Positions 18,164-26,236 of a stretch of 60,952 bases of DNA are shown here, in pieces. The stretch lies in the NCBI GenBank assembly GCA_903930675.1, contig CAIYZJ010000050.1, positions 1-60,952 of the forward strand, given 5' to 3'. The notes beneath the pieces were generated by a model, which worked only from the letters and a program-made list of their open reading frames with translations, did not search any database and was not told the DNA's origin. This stretch comes from an uncultured Hyphomicrobiales bacterium (lineage in GTDB: Bacteria > Pseudomonadota > Alphaproteobacteria > Rhizobiales > Beijerinckiaceae). Within the stretch, counting starts at the first letter, position 1, and every line of letters starts with the position of its first letter. The translations under genes were made by a program, and so were the position numbers.

Positions 18164-18613
18164 CTAACCAACCACCAGCTTCACCGGCTTGTCGAGAAAG
18201 CGCAGCACAAGGGACAAGTCGTGGCCGCGCTTGAGCGCCTGCCCCGCGGTCCCTTTAAGCACATATTGCCCCTGTTTGCGCGCCAGCTTCGGGTTTTTCT
18301 CGATGCGATAGAGCGGCACATCATGGGCGCGGCGGAACACCGAGAAAATCGCAATGTCGGGGGTGAAATCCATGGCATAATCGCGCCATTCTCCCGCAGC
18401 CACCATGCGCCCGTAAAGATTGAGCAAAACGCGCAGCTCGAACCGGTCAAACGCCACCACCGCAGGAGCAGAGGGGACAGAACTGTGATTGCCTGTCACC
18501 GAAGCACCCGCCGCAATCGGCAAAGGCAGGGTCACGATCAGGGCGGGCTCGGAACTCCGCTGCACCTGTTCAAGCCCCGAACGGCTGGTTTCCTCTTGAA
18601 CGTCACCCATCAT
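18164..18613 (-). CDS. DUF2794 family protein
   Basis: A 149-residue soluble protein of DUF2794, a family restricted mainly to alphaproteobacteria and without known function. The conserved core runs from FDRFELRVLLNLYGRMVAAGEW through FTPDIAIFSVFRRAHDVPLYRIEKNP to the C-terminal segment QALKRGHDLSLVLRFLDKP. The first 50 residues are low-conservation and Ser/Pro-rich. Alternative Met codons at the extreme N-terminus (18613, 18610) cannot be told apart. It faces the terminator of the preceding gene and has a long intergenic region upstream. Confidence 0.85.
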   Translation of the reverse strand: MMGDVQEETSRSGLEQVQRSSEPALIVTLPLPIAAGASVTGNHSSVPSAPAVVAFDRFELRVLLNLYGRMVAAGEWRDYAMDFTPDIAIFSVFRRAHDVPLYRIEKNPKLARKQGQYVLKGTAGQALKRGHDLSLVLRFLDKPVKLVVG

Positions 18614-18676
18614 CCGCCCCGATACCCCGAAACACTGTCACCATGATGCCTTGGGGACCGGCATCCAACAAGCCTT

Positions 18677-18724
18677 AAAAAAATATCCCCCGGATCAATA
18701 AATCATGATTTCGCCTTGATCCGG
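18677..18724 (-). terminator. Inverted repeat with minus-strand T-tract
   Basis: CCGGATCAA at 18690-18698 pairs with TTGATCCGG at 18716-18724 around a 17-nt loop that itself holds AAATCATGATTT. On the minus strand the stem is followed by GGGGATATTTTTTT, so it could end a leftward transcript across the hairpin region. Confidence 0.5.
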
Positions 18725-18761
18725 CCCATTCATCGCCGCAGTGCGGCGTATAGTGATCAAT

Positions 18762-18915
18762 GTTGCCTCGGACCCGGTGCTCACCCTTGGTAACAGTCCC
18801 CCCTAGCATCAGGGGTTTGAGAACCGGGTCCACCAACAACCTATGACATTCTCTTTGATTGAGCTTCGTATCCTCCCAAGACTTCAAGAGCCGGCTATGC
18901 CGGCTCTTTTTTTAT
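18762..18915 (+). ncRNA. Candidate small structured RNA
   Basis: GTTG (18762-18765) and GGACCCGGT (18770-18778) pair with ACCGGGTCC (18823-18831) and CAAC (18834-18837). CTCA/TGAG (18780-18783 with 18818-18821) and CCCCT/AGGGG (18800-18804 with 18811-18815) extend the hairpin around an asymmetric bulge. A TATAGT box at 18749-18754 would start a transcript almost exactly at the stem base, and a perfect terminator closes it at 18886-18915, giving about 150 nt. No good -35 is visible. I do not recognise the RNA family; it lacks the SRP RNA loop motif. The opposite strand also has a possible terminator, so the strand is not certain. Confidence 0.45.
18886..18915 (+). terminator. Strong plus-strand terminator with no protein gene upstream
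   Basis: AAGAGCCGGC (18886-18895) and GCCGGCTCTT (18899-18908) pair perfectly around a 3-nt loop, followed by seven or more T residues in the plus direction. No plus-strand protein gene lies immediately upstream, which is the main argument for a small RNA here. Confidence 0.85.
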
Positions 18916-18920
18916 ACCAA

Positions 18921-18960
18921 CCCACTTCAAGAGCCGGCTCGCGCCGGCTCTTGAAGTGGG
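18921..18960 (-). terminator. 18-bp perfect hairpin after the AhpD-like gene
   Basis: CCCACTTCAAGAGCCGGC at 18921-18938 is the exact complement of 18943-18960, with a 4-nt loop, and lies one base from the AhpD-like stop codon. It repeats the sequence ACTTCAAGAGCCGGCT found at 18881-18896 in the neighbouring terminator. A T-tract does not follow directly on the minus strand, so it may protect the 3' end rather than terminate by itself. Confidence 0.7.
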
Positions 18961-18961
18961 C

Positions 18962-19576
18962 TCAGCCGCGCGCTTGGCTGTGATAGGCCGGATTGGGCCG
19001 CATATCGACGGCAGAGGCCATCCGATTGGTCATGTTGTAAAAGGCGGCCACGGCGGCCACATCCCAGATGTCGCGGTCGCCCATGCCCGTGTCGCGCAAG
19101 GCCTGCCGGTCGGCCTCGGTGATCTCGCAGGACGCGCGGGTCATTTTGGTTGCAAAGGCCAGCATGGCGTGGTGGCGCGGCGACAGATCGGCCGCCCGCC
19201 AGTTCATCACCAGCAATTCCCCCAAGACCGGATCCCCCGACAATTGCCGCACCGCCGCGCCGTGGGCGGTCAGACAATAGAAGCAGCGATTCTCGGAAGA
19301 CACCGCCACCGCGATCATCTCGCGCTCCAGTTTCGACAGGCCCGACGGTGCCATCATCAAATCATTGTAGAACAGCGTGAAAGCTTCCAGCTTGACATTG
19401 TCATGCGCATAGGAGGCCAGCACATTCGGGATGAAGCCGAGCTTTTCGGTGCATTTATCAAACAGGTCTTTGTTGCTGCCCGCCAATTCGGCATGTGCGA
19501 GGGCCAAAGCCATCGGTTCGGGCTCATGATCCTGTCGGCGCGGCGTCTCGCCGCCGGTCTTTTTGCTGGTGCTCAT
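18962..19576 (-). CDS. Carboxymuconolactone decarboxylase / AhpD-like peroxidase-related protein
   Basis: All-helical AhpD-like protein, 204 residues. The redox motif RCFYCLTAHGAAVRQ (CxxC followed by His) is intact, with the preceding conserved Glu in LEREMIAVAVSSEN. The family branch is the uncharacterised peroxidase-related enzymes, about 180-200 residues, rather than true carboxymuconolactone decarboxylase. Likely a peroxide- or disulfide-reducing protein, partner unknown. The first 20 residues are charged and probably disordered. Followed immediately by a perfect 18-bp hairpin. Confidence 0.9.
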   Translation of the reverse strand: MSTSKKTGGETPRRQDHEPEPMALALAHAELAGSNKDLFDKCTEKLGFIPNVLASYAHDNVKLEAFTLFYNDLMMAPSGLSKLEREMIAVAVSSENRCFYCLTAHGAAVRQLSGDPVLGELLVMNWRAADLSPRHHAMLAFATKMTRASCEITEADRQALRDTGMGDRDIWDVAAVAAFYNMTNRMASAVDMRPNPAYHSQARG

Positions 19577-19628
19577 CGGCTCGTTCTCCCTTGCAGGACG
19601 ACGAGCCTGTGCCGTACGGGCCGTCAGG

Positions 19629-20993
19629 TCAAGCGGGGATGAGGCCCGTTGCCTGCAAAGCCTGTGACTGACGCGCCGTCACACCCTCCACCGAAAAGTC
19701 CGCCATGGCGGTTTCGAACAGTTGGTGGAAATTCAGTTCTGCCGACAGATGCAGGAACACGCTGCCCAGACCGATGGCGGCGCGGTCCATAAACACGAAT
19801 TCCTGCGGAATGGTCACCGGACCCTGCTTTTTCAGGGCCTGATGCACGGTAAAAGCCTCTTTGCGGCCATAGGCGGCGGGCGAAACCCCGTCAGCCACCG
19901 TGCGCACGCGGTCATCGAGCAAAGGGGCATAGATAAACCGCGCCCAGACATTGAGCACCTCGATCAACTCCTTGGTCAGTCCCTTGAAGCCCCAGGTCTG
20001 ATAGGCATGGGTGACGCGTTCGAGATCATTTTCACGCAAGCCCCGATAGAGATCGACCACCCCGCCGACAAAGCGCGGCGGGAAAATCCGCACGCAGCCA
20101 TAATCGAGCAGATTGATGCCGCCAGCCTCTGCACCCTCTTCGAACACGGTGTAATTGCCCAGATGCGGATCGCCATGGATCACGCCGAACCGGCTGAACG
20201 GCAGCCACCACGCCTGAAACATCGCGGTCGCGATGCGGTTGCGCGTCGCCAGATCATGCTGTTTGAAGCCCAGCAAGGGCTTGCCTTCCAGCCAGTTCAG
20301 CACCAACAACCGATCGGTTGACAGGTCTTGATGGACGTTCGGCACACGCACCAAGGCCTCGCCGGCCAGCATCAGGCGATAGAGATCGGCATGTTTGGCC
20401 TCGCGCTCATAATCGAGTTCCTCGCGGATGCGCTCGGCAATTTCCTTGGCGATTTCGCTGGTATCAATCGCCGGATCCATCTGCCGGTGCATGGCAAACA
20501 GCACCGAAAGCTGGTTCAGATCGGCCTCGACCGCCGATTGCATATCCGGATATTGCAGCTTGCACGCCAAGGGATCACCGGCAAGCGAAGTCGCTTTGTG
20601 CACCTGCCCCAGCGAGGCGGCAGCGGAGGGTTTGAGATCGAAATGGGCAAAACGGGTCAGCCAATCCGGGCCCAGCTCGGCGATCATCCGGCGTTTGACA
20701 AAGGCCGCGCCCATCGGCGGGGCATCGCTTTGCAATTTTTGCAGCTCTTGCGCAAAATCGGGCGGCAGCAGATCGGGAATGGTGGCAACCAGTTGCGCCA
20801 CCTTCATCAACGGGCCTTTCAACCCGCCCAATGCCTGTGTCAGCATCACCGCATTGGCCTGTTCGCCGAAACCCGTGCCCGTCAGCCGTGCGCCCGCCAT
20901 GCGGGCCGCCACACCTCCCACTTGAAGGCCGACCCGCATATAGCGGGCCGCGCGGGCCGATAAACGGTTCTGCTCATCATCGGATCGGGTCAT
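19629..20993 (-). CDS. ABC1 / UbiB-family atypical kinase
   Basis: Protein-kinase-like ATPase of the ABC1/ADCK/UbiB family, 454 residues from ATG 20993. The N-terminal KxGQ-type region (LKGPLMKVAQLVATIPDLLP), the alanine-rich nucleotide loop (PSAAASLGQVHKA), the EREAKHADLYR helix, the catalytic-loop segment FGVIHGDPHLGNY and the metal site LLDYGCVR are all present. Family members support ubiquinone synthesis or lipid homeostasis. The helical anchor typical of UbiB is not evident at the C-terminus, so it may be a second, ADCK-like paralog. A GTG at 21017 would add eight residues. Confidence 0.9.
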   Translation of the reverse strand: MTRSDDEQNRLSARAARYMRVGLQVGGVAARMAGARLTGTGFGEQANAVMLTQALGGLKGPLMKVAQLVATIPDLLPPDFAQELQKLQSDAPPMGAAFVKRRMIAELGPDWLTRFAHFDLKPSAAASLGQVHKATSLAGDPLACKLQYPDMQSAVEADLNQLSVLFAMHRQMDPAIDTSEIAKEIAERIREELDYEREAKHADLYRLMLAGEALVRVPNVHQDLSTDRLLVLNWLEGKPLLGFKQHDLATRNRIATAMFQAWWLPFSRFGVIHGDPHLGNYTVFEEGAEAGGINLLDYGCVRIFPPRFVGGVVDLYRGLRENDLERVTHAYQTWGFKGLTKELIEVLNVWARFIYAPLLDDRVRTVADGVSPAAYGRKEAFTVHQALKKQGPVTIPQEFVFMDRAAIGLGSVFLHLSAELNFHQLFETAMADFSVEGVTARQSQALQATGLIPA

Positions 20994-21064
20994 CAGCGTC
21001 GCCCTGTCGGGCACCACAACAGCCCATATGTTCTACACGGGCCAAAGCACGAACTGGATCAAAC

Positions 21065-22924
21065 TTAATCCAGCTGTTCCAGCTCGATGATCATGTTCTC
21101 GATCACGCCCAGCCCGATCTGCCAGAAGGCCGGATCACGCGCATCGAGACCGAACGGGGCCAGCAATTCCGAATGGTGCTTGGTGCCGCCCGCCGACAGC
21201 ATGGCAAAATAGCGTTCGACAAAGCCGTCGGAGGCTTTTTCGTAAACGCCATACAGCGAATTCACCAGACAATCCCCGAAAGCATAGGCATAGACATAGA
21301 ACGGCGAATGGATGAAATGCGGAATATAGGTCCAGAAAGTCTCATAGCCCGGACCCAGCCGGATCGCCGGACCCAGACTGTCGTGCTGCACATCCATCCA
21401 CAGCGCGCAGATGTCATCGGCGGTCAACTCGCCTTCCTTGCGCTTGAGATGGACCTTGCGTTCAAAGCTGTAAAAGGCGATCTGGCGCACCACGGTATTG
21501 ATCATATCCTCGACCTTGCCAGCCAGCAGGGCCTTGCGGGCCAGCGGATCGGTTGTCTTGTCGAGCATGGAGCGGAAAGTCAGCATTTCGCCGAACACCG
21601 AAGCCGTTTCAGCCAAAGTCAGCGGCGTCGGGGCCATCAAGGCGCCGTTGGGTCCGGCCAGCAACTGGTGGACGCCGTGGCCCAATTCATGGGCCAGCGT
21701 CATCACATCGCGCGGCTTGCCCTGATAATTGACCAGCACATAGGGATGGGCCGACGGCACGGTCGGATGCGCAAACGCGCCCGGTGCCTTGCCCGGACGC
21801 ACCGGCGCGTCAATCCAGCGTTCATCGAAAAAGCGTTGCGCCAGTCGCGCCATTTCGGGCGAGAAATGCCCATAGGCACCCAGCACCGTCTGTTTGGCCT
21901 CTTCCCACGCGATCACCTTCTGCTCGACCTTGGGCAGCGGCGCGTTGCGGTCCCAATGGTTCAGGGCGTCGACGCCGAACCATTGGGCTTTGAGCTTGTA
22001 ATAGCGGTGTGACAGGCGCGGATAGGCAGCTTGCACGGCAGAGACCAGTGCATCCACCACCTCGCGCTCGACCCGATTGGCGAGATGGCGCGAATCCGCG
22101 ACATCGGAAAAACCGCGCCATGTGTCGGAAATATCCTTGTCCTTGGCCAGCGTATTGGTGATCAGCGTGAAAATCCGCAGATTGTCCTTGAACGTATGGG
22201 CCAAGGCCTCGGAGGCGCGCTGGCGCAGGGCGCCGTCCGCATCCTGCATCTTGTTGAGGATCGGTTCGATGGTCAGCTCCTCGCCATCCAGCGAGAAGCG
22301 CAGCGAGGAGATGGTTTCATCGAACAAGCGGTTCCATGACGAATAGCCGGTGGCCGCTTTTTCGTGGAACAGCTGTTCGAGCTTGTCCTCGAGCTGATGC
22401 GGCTTTTCGCGGCGGATGTCTTCCAGCCACGGCTTGTAACGGGCCAGAGGCGCATGGCTTGCGGCCTGATCAAGCAGCGAATCGTCAATGCGGTTGAGTT
22501 CCAAAGTGAAAAACAGCAAATGCGTTGAAATATCGGTCAGATGACCCTGCGCATCGCCATAGAATTTGGCGCGGACCGGATCGGTCGTCTCGCCCGAATA
22601 GACCAATCCCGCATAAGAGATGATCCGCCCCAGCCGGTCGTCGATCTCCTCGTAGCGTGTGATCGCCCCGCACAGGGTTTCGGCGGCATTCTTGCCTTTG
22701 GCCAGATCAGCCAGCTTGCCCTGATAATCGGCGGCAAAGGCTTTGGCCTGTTGCGCTGCCAGTGCGAGATCGGCCTGAAAGGCCTCGCTGTCGAGACCGG
22801 GATAGAGATCGTTCAAATTCCATTCCGGCAAAAGTCCCAAATCGGTATTGGCCTTTGCCGCGCCCGAATCGGCATGAGCGGCGAGACGGGGCGGCAGATC
22901 GACGGGAAATAACAGGTTGGACAT
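21065..22924 (-). CDS. M3-family oligoendopeptidase F
   Basis: Zinc metallopeptidase that cuts oligopeptides in the cytoplasm, 619 residues. The catalytic motif LAHELGHGVHQLL lies near residue 410, with the downstream Glu in LAETASVFGEML as third zinc ligand. N-terminal helical PepF domain (WNLNDLYPGLDSEAF onward) and length match PepF. I placed the start at ATG 22924, where family similarity begins with the DLPPR/WNLNDLYPG region; a longer frame to 23071 has no family support. Confidence 0.94.
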   Translation of the reverse strand: MSNLLFPVDLPPRLAAHADSGAAKANTDLGLLPEWNLNDLYPGLDSEAFQADLALAAQQAKAFAADYQGKLADLAKGKNAAETLCGAITRYEEIDDRLGRIISYAGLVYSGETTDPVRAKFYGDAQGHLTDISTHLLFFTLELNRIDDSLLDQAASHAPLARYKPWLEDIRREKPHQLEDKLEQLFHEKAATGYSSWNRLFDETISSLRFSLDGEELTIEPILNKMQDADGALRQRASEALAHTFKDNLRIFTLITNTLAKDKDISDTWRGFSDVADSRHLANRVEREVVDALVSAVQAAYPRLSHRYYKLKAQWFGVDALNHWDRNAPLPKVEQKVIAWEEAKQTVLGAYGHFSPEMARLAQRFFDERWIDAPVRPGKAPGAFAHPTVPSAHPYVLVNYQGKPRDVMTLAHELGHGVHQLLAGPNGALMAPTPLTLAETASVFGEMLTFRSMLDKTTDPLARKALLAGKVEDMINTVVRQIAFYSFERKVHLKRKEGELTADDICALWMDVQHDSLGPAIRLGPGYETFWTYIPHFIHSPFYVYAYAFGDCLVNSLYGVYEKASDGFVERYFAMLSAGGTKHHSELLAPFGLDARDPAFWQIGLGVIENMIIELEQLD

Positions 22925-23151
22925 GCGTAACGGCTCCGATAACCAGCAAGATTGCTGCGTGTTGCTTCGCTTATGGCCGAGCGTGATGGCAGGATCAAGG
23001 CATCTCGTGAGCGAGAGCCGATAAATCAGTCCCGAAAAACCCTTCGGCGTTAAAGCCCCGTTTACCCTCATCAGTCATGGTGTGATCCGAATCTTAACCA
23101 TGATCGGATTTTTTGAAGCCCGATCCTGTTGTCAGTGATGAAACGGAGCCG

Positions 23152-24642
23152 ATGCAAAAACGAGTGCTCATAGTTGATGATGACCCTGTCGAACGCCAGC
23201 GGCTGGAAGGCCTGTTGACGCGTTCGGGCTATCATCCACTGGCTGTTGCAAGCGGTCTGGATGCGTTGTCGCTGCTCGACAATCCCGATACGCCGCGCAT
23301 CGACGCGGTGATTCTCGATCTCGTGATGCCCGATCTCGACGGCATGGGCGTGCTGGCACGCATGAAAGACGTATTGCAGTCCCCGCCCGTCATCATGTCG
23401 ATCACCGAAGGCAATATCGATCAGGTCGCTTCCACCATCCGTGCCGGTGCGCTGGATTTCATCGTGCGTCCGGCGGGAATCGAGCGGCTGACACTGGCGC
23501 TCAACAACGGCATGCGCCGCCAAGTGCTCGAAGCTGCGATCAGGGATGTCAGCGAGGATGAAACCGCGCCGCAACTGGCCGATCTGATCGGCACTTCGCA
23601 GGTGATGGAACGGCTGCGGGCGCAGGCCCAACGGGCGGCGCGCTCGTCGATTCCGGTGCTGGTGACAGGACCGAGCGGCTCGGGCAAAGCGCGGCTGGCA
23701 CGCGCCATCCATCGCGAGTCGGATCGGTCCGGCAAAGCCCTTTTGACGCTGCATGCGGGCAACACCAATCCCGCCGATTTGCGCCAAGCCATCGAGAGCT
23801 GCCTGACGCTGAAAAGCGCGATGCTGATCACCCATGTCGGCCTGCTGGATGCGGACTGCCAGACCGTGCTGGCCGAAGCCTTCATGCGCGATTGCTTTGC
23901 TTTTACTCCGGGCGGCCCGAAGGCGGCCCGCAAAATCAGGCTCTATGCCACCGCCTCCGCCGATCTGGCGGAATTGAGCCGCGAAGGCCGTTTCCGTGCC
24001 GATCTGGCGATGCGGCTGGCCGTCCAGCCCCTGCGGATGCCTGCCTTGCATGAACGGCGCGACGATATGCTGCCGCTGATCGACGATGTGCTGGCCCGCG
24101 TATCGGCCTCGCTCAAACGCTCGATTGCCGGTTTTACGGCCGAGGCCCTGCAGGCTTTGCAGCAACAGGAGTGGGGCGACAATATCCGTGGCTTGCGCAA
24201 GGCGATCCAGCAAGCCGCCATGCGGACCGAAGGCCATGTCATCACCCTGCAGGATTGCGCGCTGGACGAGGCCTGTCAAACCAATCCGCCGCTGGCGCGA
24301 GTTCAGGCAGGCCCGGTTGCAAGCGTGCGGCGGGTGTTGCCGAGCGAATTGAGTGTCAGCCTGACCGGAACAGACCGGCAGTTGCGGCCCTTTGACGAGA
24401 TCGAGGCGGATATTCTGCGTCAGGCCTTGTCCCATTGCGACCACCATATCGGGCGCGCCGCCAGTGCGCTGGGGATCGGACGCTCGACCTTCTACCGCAA
24501 GGCGCGCGATTTCAGCCTGCTGGAAGGGCCCGATTATTCCTCCGGCCTGCCCCGCCAAGACAGCGCAACGGCAACAAATCCCCGTCTGCGTCCCGCACCC
24601 CCCCTGCCTCCCGCAGAACCGCGCGCGGGAGCAGCCGCATGA
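23152..24642 (+). CDS. NtrC-type response regulator with degenerate AAA+ domain
   Basis: A 496-residue three-domain regulator. The receiver (1-120) has the acidic pocket DDD (10-12), phospho-acceptor Asp56 and Thr85, but the usual switch Lys is Arg106. The AAA+ domain (about 145-375) keeps Walker A GPSGSGKA (173-180) and the arginine-finger segment FRADLAMRL. It lacks the GAFTGA loop and has lost the Walker B acidic pair (SAMLITHVG in place of GTLFLDEIG). A Fis-type helix-turn-helix closes the protein (HIGRAASALGIGRSTFYRKARDF). It is therefore unlikely to open sigma54 complexes. Its stop overlaps the L,D-transpeptidase start (ATGA). Confidence 0.87.
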   Translation: MQKRVLIVDDDPVERQRLEGLLTRSGYHPLAVASGLDALSLLDNPDTPRIDAVILDLVMPDLDGMGVLARMKDVLQSPPVIMSITEGNIDQVASTIRAGALDFIVRPAGIERLTLALNNGMRRQVLEAAIRDVSEDETAPQLADLIGTSQVMERLRAQAQRAARSSIPVLVTGPSGSGKARLARAIHRESDRSGKALLTLHAGNTNPADLRQAIESCLTLKSAMLITHVGLLDADCQTVLAEAFMRDCFAFTPGGPKAARKIRLYATASADLAELSREGRFRADLAMRLAVQPLRMPALHERRDDMLPLIDDVLARVSASLKRSIAGFTAEALQALQQQEWGDNIRGLRKAIQQAAMRTEGHVITLQDCALDEACQTNPPLARVQAGPVASVRRVLPSELSVSLTGTDRQLRPFDEIEADILRQALSHCDHHIGRAASALGIGRSTFYRKARDFSLLEGPDYSSGLPRQDSATATNPRLRPAPPLPPAEPRAGAAA

Positions 24643-26144
24643 ATGCATCCGTCTGGACCCGCACCACACGTCTGGTGTCGCTGTCGGCCCTGTTATGGTC
24701 AGGACACGGACAGGCACAGACATTCGACACACCCCTGCCAGTCCCCGATCCCGCTGCGATCACGATGGTTGATCCGGTCTATCCTGCCCCGTGGGATGTC
24801 AGCATCACCGCTGTCCCGCTCATTCAGCCCGTGGCGGCAACCAACCCGCACCAGCCGCTGGCAGAGGCCCTCAAAGTGCTGTTGCAGCCCGCATCGCACG
24901 GCGTGAGCGCGGTCGAGACCACCGACAAATCCGGTCTCCTGCGCTTTTATGAAGCGCGTGATTTCAGGCCTTTATGGGTTGATGCCCATGGCCTGACCGA
25001 ACACGGGCAGTCATTGGTCAAACGGCTGTCGCTCGCCGACGAGGACGGGTTGGACACGCCGACCACCCTGCTTGCACTGATCCAGACCGGCGCCACCCCG
25101 AACGCCCCGCTGGAAGTGGCGCTGTCGCGTGCTGCTGTTACCTATGCCCGCGAGGCACGCGGCAGCCGGATCGACCCGACAAAGCTCTCCAAATCCCTGA
25201 CACCGAAGCTGGATATTCCCGACGGTCTCGGCGTCTTGCAGCATCTGGCCCAAGCGGACCAAGCGGGCGATGCGCTTTGGCATTACAACCCCAAACATGC
25301 GGGCTACATCGCCTTGCGTGCCAAGCTGGCGGAATGGCGCGAAGCGACCGCCAGTCTGGCCGAGACCACGGGAATCAGCCGCACGGCAGAGGGCAAACGG
25401 ACCCTGCCGCTGCAACTCAATGATTTCCTGTCCAATATGGAACGCTGGCGCTGGTTGCCGCTCAATGCCGGTGACAGCCGGATCGAGGTCAATATCCCCG
25501 AATATACGATGCGGCTTTACGGACACGGCACATTGAAGCACACGGGCCGTGTTGTGGTGGGCAAGACCAACACGCAGACCCCGGTTTTTTCCTCGGTGAT
25601 GGACCATGTCGTGATCAATCCCTCATGGGGCGTGCCCTATTCGATCCTGAAGAATGAATTTCTGCCCAAACTTGCCGCCGATCCCGATTATGCCGAACGG
25701 CACGGCTATCAGGTGATCCGCAAGGATGACCGGATCGTGGGCATCCGCCAACCGCCGGGAGAGCGCAACGCGCTGGGTTTTATCAAATTCATGTTCCCCA
25801 ACGAACATGCCGTCTATCTGCACGATACCCCGCAGCGCAATCTGTTTGCGCGGGAGGAGCGGGCCTTCAGCCATGGCTGTGTGCGGGTCGACCAGCCTTT
25901 TGCCCTCGCAGACGCCCTGCTGGGCAGCATGGGTTTTGACGAAGCGCGCCTGAAATCCATGATCGGCAAAGGCGAAAAAACCGTCGCTTTGCAGGCACGC
26001 CTGCCGGTTCACCTGACCTATTTTACCCTGAGTATCGACGAAACCGGCCAAATCCGCCGCTTTGCCGACATTTACGGACATGACGAAAAGCTCCGCGTTG
26101 CCCTCCTCAAAGCACCTCAAAGGGTTTTGGCAACGCGCCGTTAA
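24639..26144 (+). CDS. L,D-transpeptidase, YcbB/LdtD type
   Basis: Periplasmic peptidoglycan cross-linking enzyme, 501 residues. A signal peptide covers about 1-25 (LVSLSALLWSGHGQAQ). A scaffold and peptidoglycan-binding-like region follows (SGLLRFYEARDFRPLWV onward), then the YkuD catalytic domain with NPSWGVPYSIL, the YLHDTPQRNLF lid segment, and SHGCVRV where Cys414 is the nucleophile and His412 its partner. It makes 3-3 cross-links resistant to many beta-lactams in this family. ATG 24639 overlaps the regulator stop, so expression is translationally coupled to it. Confidence 0.93.
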   Translation: MNASVWTRTTRLVSLSALLWSGHGQAQTFDTPLPVPDPAAITMVDPVYPAPWDVSITAVPLIQPVAATNPHQPLAEALKVLLQPASHGVSAVETTDKSGLLRFYEARDFRPLWVDAHGLTEHGQSLVKRLSLADEDGLDTPTTLLALIQTGATPNAPLEVALSRAAVTYAREARGSRIDPTKLSKSLTPKLDIPDGLGVLQHLAQADQAGDALWHYNPKHAGYIALRAKLAEWREATASLAETTGISRTAEGKRTLPLQLNDFLSNMERWRWLPLNAGDSRIEVNIPEYTMRLYGHGTLKHTGRVVVGKTNTQTPVFSSVMDHVVINPSWGVPYSILKNEFLPKLAADPDYAERHGYQVIRKDDRIVGIRQPPGERNALGFIKFMFPNEHAVYLHDTPQRNLFAREERAFSHGCVRVDQPFALADALLGSMGFDEARLKSMIGKGEKTVALQARLPVHLTYFTLSIDETGQIRRFADIYGHDEKLRVALLKAPQRVLATRR

Positions 26145-26236
26145 TCTATTTCAACCACAATCGTGATTGCTCCTCCTTGTCCGGACGATCGGATACGGGG
26201 CCGGGGGCGGTCACAACGCAGGATCTATAAAAGCGT

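Larger units (their letters stand above)
18614..18961. other. 348-bp intergenic region rich in strong hairpins
   Basis: No convincing protein gene lies here. The region contains an inverted repeat with a T-tract toward the minus strand (18677-18724), a long imperfect hairpin (18762-18837), a plus-strand terminator (18886-18915) and an 18-bp perfect hairpin (18921-18960). A 70-codon minus frame at 18675-18887 crosses these structures and has no recognisable content. Together they suggest a small RNA gene, listed separately. Confidence 0.6.

Noticed and set aside
18762-18837. Hairpin considered as SRP RNA or tmRNA
   Set aside because: The conserved SRP loop (GGUCAGG...GGAAG type) and tmRNA acceptor features are missing.
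18675-18887. 70-codon minus-strand frame in the hairpin region
   Set aside because: It runs through strong hairpins, has no recognisable content and reflects structured non-coding sequence more likely than protein.
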